Source of the DNA: Chthonomonas sp035294505
Lineage (GTDB): Bacteria > Armatimonadota > Chthonomonadetes > Chthonomonadales > Chthonomonadaceae
DNA: 19,978 nt
Assembly (NCBI RefSeq): GCF_035294505.1
Contig: NZ_DATGKU010000024.1
Coordinates: forward strand, 1-19,978
Direction: 5' to 3'
The notes beneath the pieces are model-generated. The model was given only the letters and a program-made list of their open reading frames with translations. It had not been told where the DNA came from and made no database searches. Below, piece by piece: positions 15,983 through 19,978 of this stretch (its first letter is position 1; the number at the start of each line of letters is the position of its first letter). The position numbers and the translations under genes are program-made.

Positions 15983-16951
15983 TTGTCTAAGGCATCCGAC
16001 GCAACCCAACTTTCTTCCGACAACGGCGTCCTTCCAACGTTGTCTCAAGAGGAAGAACGGCCGCAGCCTCTCCCTCCTCAAAAGGGAACGGGGCTTGTCC
16101 TGTTAAGTGGCCTGGGGCTTATCGGCCTCTATCTGCTCACCGCCTACTTGCCGGGCACGGAGTTCTATATTCTGCTTTCTACCCTACTGGCCCTGCCGTT
16201 AACCCTTCTGTTCGCCATCGGCCTTGTAAGTGCCTTGGCCTCGCCGAAAGCCCTTCTCATCAACAGCGTGCTCTCTTTCGCGCTCTTCCTTCCGTTACCT
16301 CTGCTCGGTGTTCTTAATACCCTTATCCCGCTTCCTAAATGGGTTTTTTTGGCCGTTGTTCCAAACCTCCTGCTTTCCCGTTTTGTGCCAGGGGCCGGCA
16401 CGCTGCTGCTCATCTGGTGCGCCTGCTGCGTGGGCCACTGGCTGTCGCGCCTCGTGCGCGAGCGCAAGATGCTGCTGCCTATCTCCGTTGCGCTCGCTCT
16501 CGTGGATGTTTTCACCGTGTTTGGCGGTGGTGTCGTAACCCAAGCCACCCATGCGCCGAAAGGGCATGCCGTTCTCCAAAAAACAGCCATGGCCACGCTC
16601 ACGGCAAAACTTCCCACCTCGGCTCGCGGTGCCGCCCCTATGCAACTCGCCGTTGGGTTTGCCGACTTCCTTTTTGTGGCGTTCTTTTTCGCCTGTTTCC
16701 AGCGACTCGGCATGAGCCTTCGTGCCTATCGTGCCACCATCATCGCCTTGCTCGTGGTGCTTACGGGTTATTTGGCCTTCGTTTTCCTGTTTTCAACCGA
16801 TCTGCCTGCGCTGGTTCCCATCGCGGTGGTGGTCATCGCTGTCAACTGGCGTGCCTTTCGTTATAGCCGAAGCGAGCGTTTCGCTTTGCTCTATGCCGGC
16901 TTGGCCCTCGTTGTGTTTTTAGGCCTCGCCATCTACTTTCTGCACAAATAG
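15983..16951 (+). CDS. Polytopic membrane protein, candidate presenilin/SPP-like GxGD intramembrane aspartyl protease
   Basis: 322 aa from TTG 15983, chosen because GGAG (15973-15976) lies 6 nt upstream; TTG 15968 or 15971 would add up to five residues but has no ribosome site. A ~35-residue polar Pro/Glu-rich N-terminus precedes nine or ten hydrophobic segments. Three landmarks match the order in presenilin and signal peptide peptidase: ALVDVFTVFGGG (Asp175) for the TM6 YD-F-VF motif, AVGFADFLF (Asp228) for the GxGD motif of TM7, and LPALVP (275-277) for the PAL motif of TM9. Spacings (53 and 47 residues) are close to those I recall for human SPP (46 and 52). The usual Tyr before Asp is Val, and GxGD reads GFAD. 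It is probably co-transcribed with the PhzF-fold gene 57 bp later. An ordinary unknown membrane protein remains possible. Confidence 0.7.
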   Translation: MSKASDATQLSSDNGVLPTLSQEEERPQPLPPQKGTGLVLLSGLGLIGLYLLTAYLPGTEFYILLSTLLALPLTLLFAIGLVSALASPKALLINSVLSFALFLPLPLLGVLNTLIPLPKWVFLAVVPNLLLSRFVPGAGTLLLIWCACCVGHWLSRLVRERKMLLPISVALALVDVFTVFGGGVVTQATHAPKGHAVLQKTAMATLTAKLPTSARGAAPMQLAVGFADFLFVAFFFACFQRLGMSLRAYRATIIALLVVLTGYLAFVFLFSTDLPALVPIAVVVIAVNWRAFRYSRSERFALLYAGLALVVFLGLAIYFLHK

Positions 16952-17008
16952 AGAACACAAGGACGATTCAACGCACTGCACTGCCTTCAGCTGCCCATGG
17001 AGGAGAGA

Positions 17009-17821
17009 ATGCCAAAAGAGATAACCTATGTAAACCTCTTTTCCGATCGCCCCTTCAAGGGGGATCGGGTTGCCGTGTGTCCTTTAGAGAAGTCGCCTTT
17101 AACTCCCTGGATGCAAACGGTGGCGACGGAACTAAACAGTCCTATAACGGCATTTTGCTATCAACCGGCCGGTGCAACGAACAGGCATCTTCGCTGTTTT
17201 ACGCCCCTAACCCTCATGCCCTCCTGTACGCACGGCGCTTTGGCCGCAGCCCATCTGTTAGCGGATGCACGGCAGAAATCGGTGTTCCATACAGAGAATG
17301 AGGAGCTGGAGGTGCAGGTCGAAAACGGCTGGTTGGAGATGGAACTGCCGGCCCGAAAAACCGAACCGGCTCCCGCCCCACCCGCGTTGCATGTGGGGCT
17401 TGGTGTCGTGCCGATCTTTGTTGGCAAGAACAACCGAGATTATCTTGTTGCTCTATCTTCCGAGGCGGTGCTACGCGCCTTGCAGCCGGATTTTAACCTC
17501 TTGCGCGACCTCGATGCCGAGCGCATTGTGCTTACGGCGCGCGCGGAAACCAACGGATACGACTACGTTTGCCGGGCTTTTGCGCCCCACTGCAGCGAGA
17601 CGGAGGAGTGTATCTCGGCGGATGCGCATGCCCTCTTGGCCCCGTTTTGGGCACAGAGGCGAAACACAAAAAGCTTGGCGGCCCTCCACGCCTCCAAACG
17701 GGAGGGCACCGTGCGCGTGCAGATGCTGCGTGATCGCATTCGGCTCTCTCTGCGCGCGGTTATCACCATGCAGGTACGACTATGTGATCAAGGGTTAGAG
17801 GAGTTGGAAGGAGAACAATAG
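17009..17821 (+). CDS. PhzF-fold protein lacking the catalytic Glu
   Basis: 270 aa. ATG 17009 is preferred because GGAGGAGA lies just before it; ATG 16997 would place that site inside the gene. The N-terminal half follows the PhzF/diaminopimelate-epimerase-fold pattern: FSDRPFKGDRVAVC, MQTVATELN, LRCFTP and CTHGALAAAHLL. PhzF-type isomerases need a Glu in the NLSETAF motif; here the segment is NSPITAF with Ile46. CGHAT reads CTHGA and the later EDPxTGSA motif reads EECISADAHA, though FAPH and LLAPFWA keep the frame of that domain. So the fold is retained but the known catalysis probably is not. It lies 57 bp after the presenilin-like gene and 2 bp before the sugar isomerase, so one transcript is likely. 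Natural substrate unknown. Confidence 0.75.
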   Translation: MPKEITYVNLFSDRPFKGDRVAVCPLEKSPLTPWMQTVATELNSPITAFCYQPAGATNRHLRCFTPLTLMPSCTHGALAAAHLLADARQKSVFHTENEELEVQVENGWLEMELPARKTEPAPAPPALHVGLGVVPIFVGKNNRDYLVALSSEAVLRALQPDFNLLRDLDAERIVLTARAETNGYDYVCRAFAPHCSETEECISADAHALLAPFWAQRRNTKSLAALHASKREGTVRVQMLRDRIRLSLRAVITMQVRLCDQGLEELEGEQ

Positions 17822-17823
17822 TC

Positions 17824-18618
17824 ATGCGATTTGGTGTATGTGCTGGGGTGGATGCCGCTCCGATCCTGGCGGAGGCGGGCTACGACTACATCGAGCTTTC
17901 CGTTGCTGCCGACCTTGCGCCGGAAACGGACGATAGCACATGGTCAGCCCACCGGCATCGAATCGAGCAGATGCCTCTGCCGGTTGAGGCGTTCAACTCG
18001 TTTGTGCGTTCGGGCAAAATTGTAGGGCCGGAGGCGGATTTCGAGCGGTTGCGCCGCTATGTGAACACCGCACTCGAACGAGCCGCCCGATTAGGGGCGG
18101 AGATCATCGTCTTTGGAAGCGGGGGCGCGCGCCATATCCCCAACGGGTTCGACCGCGCGGTCGCACGGCAGCAGATATTGGACTTCCTCCATCTCTGCGC
18201 CGACGCTTCGGAACGTACCGGCGTAAAGGTGGCCATTGAGCCGCTGAACAGGCGTGAGTGCAACGTTCTTAACCTCGTTTCCGAGGGCGCAGCGTATGCC
18301 CGGGAGGTCGCTCGGCCGGGGGTGGGCGTTCTTGCCGACACGTTTCACATGGAGTGCGAGTCGGAACCGCTCGATGCTATTCTCGCGGCTGCCGACATTC
18401 TGTTGCACGTACATACCGCCGACACGCACCGGTATGCGCCGGGGACGGGTTCCTACGACTACGAGGCTCTATTCCGTACCCTCTACCAATGCGGCTACAA
18501 CAGGCGTCTTTCCATTGAGTGCGACTTTCAAGGGAAGCTGGCGACTTTGGCCGCCCCGGCCCTATCTCGTCTAAAGGCCGCTTATGCGGCGGCCTATCAG
18601 GGGAACGCACAGACTTAG
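17824..18618 (+). CDS. Sugar phosphate isomerase/epimerase, TIM barrel
   Basis: 264-aa cytosolic protein of the AP-endonuclease-2-like xylose-isomerase superfamily (IolE, hydroxypyruvate isomerase and tagatose-epimerase relatives). Barrel strands are easy to follow: MRFGVCAG, YIELSV, AEIIVFGSGG, VKVAIEPLNRRE, GVGVLADTFHM, ILLHVHTADTHR and LSIECDF. Probable divalent-metal ligands are Glu139, Asp172, His197 and Glu232, each at a strand end. Exact substrate is not readable. ATG 17824 is 2 bp after the PhzF-fold stop and its GAAGGAGAA ribosome site is inside that gene, so translation is probably coupled. A perfect hairpin follows about 55 bp after the stop. Confidence 0.9.
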   Translation: MRFGVCAGVDAAPILAEAGYDYIELSVAADLAPETDDSTWSAHRHRIEQMPLPVEAFNSFVRSGKIVGPEADFERLRRYVNTALERAARLGAEIIVFGSGGARHIPNGFDRAVARQQILDFLHLCADASERTGVKVAIEPLNRRECNVLNLVSEGAAYAREVARPGVGVLADTFHMECESEPLDAILAAADILLHVHTADTHRYAPGTGSYDYEALFRTLYQCGYNRRLSIECDFQGKLATLAAPALSRLKAAYAAAYQGNAQT

Positions 18619-18671
18619 GGAACTCTCCTTACTACTCGACGGTGCTGCGCTCAAGACCAGTACTGGGGTCT

Positions 18672-18695
18672 CCAGAAAATCGCAAGATTTTCTGG
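18672..18695. terminator. Perfect hairpin between convergent genes (probable transcription end)
   Basis: Ten-base arm CCAGAAAATC and its exact complement enclose a GCAA tetraloop. A second short palindrome CCAGTACTGG lies just upstream (~18657-18666). It sits between the converging isomerase and prepilin genes. There is no clean T run on either side, so it is either a bidirectional end-of-transcript structure or an mRNA-stabilizing 3' hairpin. Confidence 0.5.
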
Positions 18696-18717
18696 GGCAG
18701 GGCGCCTTTCCTCTTAA

Positions 18718-19560
18718 TCAACGGTACTCCGGCGGAATCTGGCTCACGTTCTTGCAAGAGTCTTCGGGGTCGGGATAGACGTCCGTCCACAGATGTTGCA
18801 TGCAGGTGGCGGCGAGTTTTAGGCGCTTGGCGTGCCCGTCGGCAAAGAGAAAGTTGATCGCCCCGTTGTGCGACTGAAAGGCCCCCAGGCCACCACGACC
18901 ATCGGGGGCTGTCAAGGTGAGAAACCAGTTCCCAAGATCGGGATAGTTATAGCGCGATTCGATCACCCAAAGGAGTTGTGCCGGGGCGCTTATCTCGGCG
19001 AGGTATCGGGGGCGCACACGCGGCTCGCCGTACCAACAAGGCGGGACGGCCTCATGAAAGAAAGCCCCATTGTAGGCATACGAGGCAGGGAGCCATTGTG
19101 AACGAGGGTAGGCCCAGTTCGATTCGTCGCCCATAGTGCCGTTGAAACCGCCTTGGTACCAGGCGTAGGCGTTGGAAGGGCAGTCAAAAACCTGCAGATT
19201 TTTGATGTAAGGAGCGATCTCCCGTTTCCAGTTGATCGAACTGCCCTCAAGCTGATCGGACGGGTTCCAAAGTGGGGACGGCGCCATACACCCGCTTAAG
19301 GGATGGGTGGCGTCTGGAAGGCGGCTCATGGGGTAGGTCTCATCATAATCTTGTAGATAGAGCAGAAGCGCGGTGCCAATCTGCTTTTCGTTGGAAAGAC
19401 AGCTTAGGCCCCGGGCGGCCTCGCGCGCCCGGGCAAATACCGGAAAGAGCAACGCTGCTAATAGCCCAATAATTGCCAGAACCACCAGCAGCTCGATAAG
19501 CGTAAAACCTTTCAACCGCCTAAAGCAAGGCGGGCCGCTATATGCAGTTTGTTGGTTCAT
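18718..19560 (-). CDS. DUF1559 family prepilin-like protein (type II secretion/pilin-type N-terminus)
   Basis: 280 aa. A class III prepilin leader is clear: polar start, Gly18|Phe19 cleavage site in KGFTLIELLVVLAIIGLLAALLFPVFARAREAAR, cited here by its key parts GFTLIELL and FARAREAAR, with Glu23 at +5 of the mature protein. After it SCLSNEKQIGTALLLYLQDYDE, a mixed body with several Trp and Cys, and near the C-terminus the H-X9-DG motif (HNGAINFLFADG). This combination marks DUF1559 proteins, numerous in Planctomycetota, Verrucomicrobiota and Armatimonadota. Expected location: inner membrane or pseudopilus after prepilin peptidase cleavage; role unknown. AGGAGAACC precedes ATG 19560. It starts 15 bp after the partial upstream gene and is likely in the same operon. 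Confidence 0.93.
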   Translation of the reverse strand: MNQQTAYSGPPCFRRLKGFTLIELLVVLAIIGLLAALLFPVFARAREAARGLSCLSNEKQIGTALLLYLQDYDETYPMSRLPDATHPLSGCMAPSPLWNPSDQLEGSSINWKREIAPYIKNLQVFDCPSNAYAWYQGGFNGTMGDESNWAYPRSQWLPASYAYNGAFFHEAVPPCWYGEPRVRPRYLAEISAPAQLLWVIESRYNYPDLGNWFLTLTAPDGRGGLGAFQSHNGAINFLFADGHAKRLKLAATCMQHLWTDVYPDPEDSCKNVSQIPPEYR

Positions 19561-19575
19561 TGTTGGTTCTCCTCG

Positions 19576-19978
19576 TTACCATTGGCCGACCAACCAACGT
19601 GAGAAGGCACGGTCAAGATCACGCGCGTTATGGATGGCAACACCGGTATATGTTGCTAGCTTTTGTAGCCCAGCTTTATGGTCGGCACCTTGCTGCAGCA
19701 CCAATCCATCCTGGCAGATGGCGATGAGACCGTAGTGGGGGTCGCTTAAGGCGCCTTCGGCAAAAAGCGGGTAAACATCGTTGGGCATAGGCCAATCGTT
19801 ACGAGCGTAGCCGAGCACGATGTATTGAACCGGCGCCCCCGTGAAAAGGGTTTTGTATTCGCTCGGCACCGGCGGCCATCGGTAGTAGCTGGTTTGCGTC
19901 TGCTGTTCCAGTGCTTGGGGCGTGCCGCCCCAGCTTAAGTGAGTAAAGGGATTAGGGAAGGTATAGAGATAGGGTCTA
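19576..19978 (-). CDS. C-terminal part of a probable DUF2079-type membrane protein (truncated by window edge)
   Basis: The frame stays open from the stop at 19576 to the right edge (134 codons), so this is the 3' end of a longer gene rather than a 97-aa protein starting at the internal GTG 19869. The visible part includes YLYTFPNPFTHLSWGG near the edge, VQYIVLGYARNDWPMPNDVYPLF, then YGLIAICQDGLVLQQGA and a soluble helical tail. The pattern of a fragment like lY-FPNPF, a YIVL strand and a yGlia-dGlvL strand resembles the extracytoplasmic end of DUF2079 integral membrane proteins. No transmembrane segment is visible in this piece. Family call moderate. Confidence 0.55.
   Translation of the reverse strand, partial: RPYLYTFPNPFTHLSWGGTPQALEQQTQTSYYRWPPVPSEYKTLFTGAPVQYIVLGYARNDWPMPNDVYPLFAEGALSDPHYGLIAICQDGLVLQQGADHKAGLQKLATYTGVAIHNARDLDRAFSRWLVGQW

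Overview
The window is about 20 kb of bacterial chromosome of medium-high GC with tightly packed genes and no rRNA, tRNA, CRISPR array, transposase or phage gene that I can see. The DUF1559 type prepilin, the class III cyclase-like/NB-ARC/TPR regulator, the ANTAR two-component pair and a probable DUF2079 protein together suggest Armatimonadota (a Chthonomonas-like thermophile) or a related lineage. This is inference from gene style, not from a marker gene.

Layout. Positions 1-660 are non-coding and hold two copies of a ~182-bp structured repeat 363 bp apart, plus a short REP-like tandem. A class I CPD photolyase follows on + (661-2055) with a terminator near 2171. On the minus strand, 8062 to 2211 is a likely metal-efflux operon: a secreted Cys-rich protein, a periplasmic adaptor and an RND pump. 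The adaptor frame contains an in-frame TGA exactly where its heavy-metal-binding motif should have a cysteine, with a hairpin just downstream. The adaptor's tail overlaps the pump's start by ATGA. Also on minus, 11446 to 8268 holds SpoVR (from 12895), a large cyclase-like/NB-ARC/TPR regulator and a YkgJ-type Cys-cluster protein, with gaps or overlaps of a few bases. Upstream, 15446 to 13032 holds an ANTAR response regulator and a GAF-GAF-HisKA_2 sensor kinase.

A divergent intergenic region (15447-15982) separates the regulator from a + strand group. It carries a near-perfect sigma70-type promoter and, in the regulator's leader, a hexaloop hairpin of the kind ANTAR proteins bind. The + group is a polytopic membrane protein that looks like a divergent presenilin/signal-peptide-peptidase (GxGD) intramembrane aspartyl protease, a PhzF-fold protein lacking its usual catalytic Glu, and a TIM-barrel sugar isomerase/epimerase. 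The last 1.3 kb (minus) holds a DUF1559 prepilin-like protein and the C-terminal end of a probable DUF2079 membrane protein that runs off the window.

The two observations most worth checking are the possible UGA-encoded selenocysteine in the RND adaptor (5831-5833) and the presenilin-like protein at 15983-16951.
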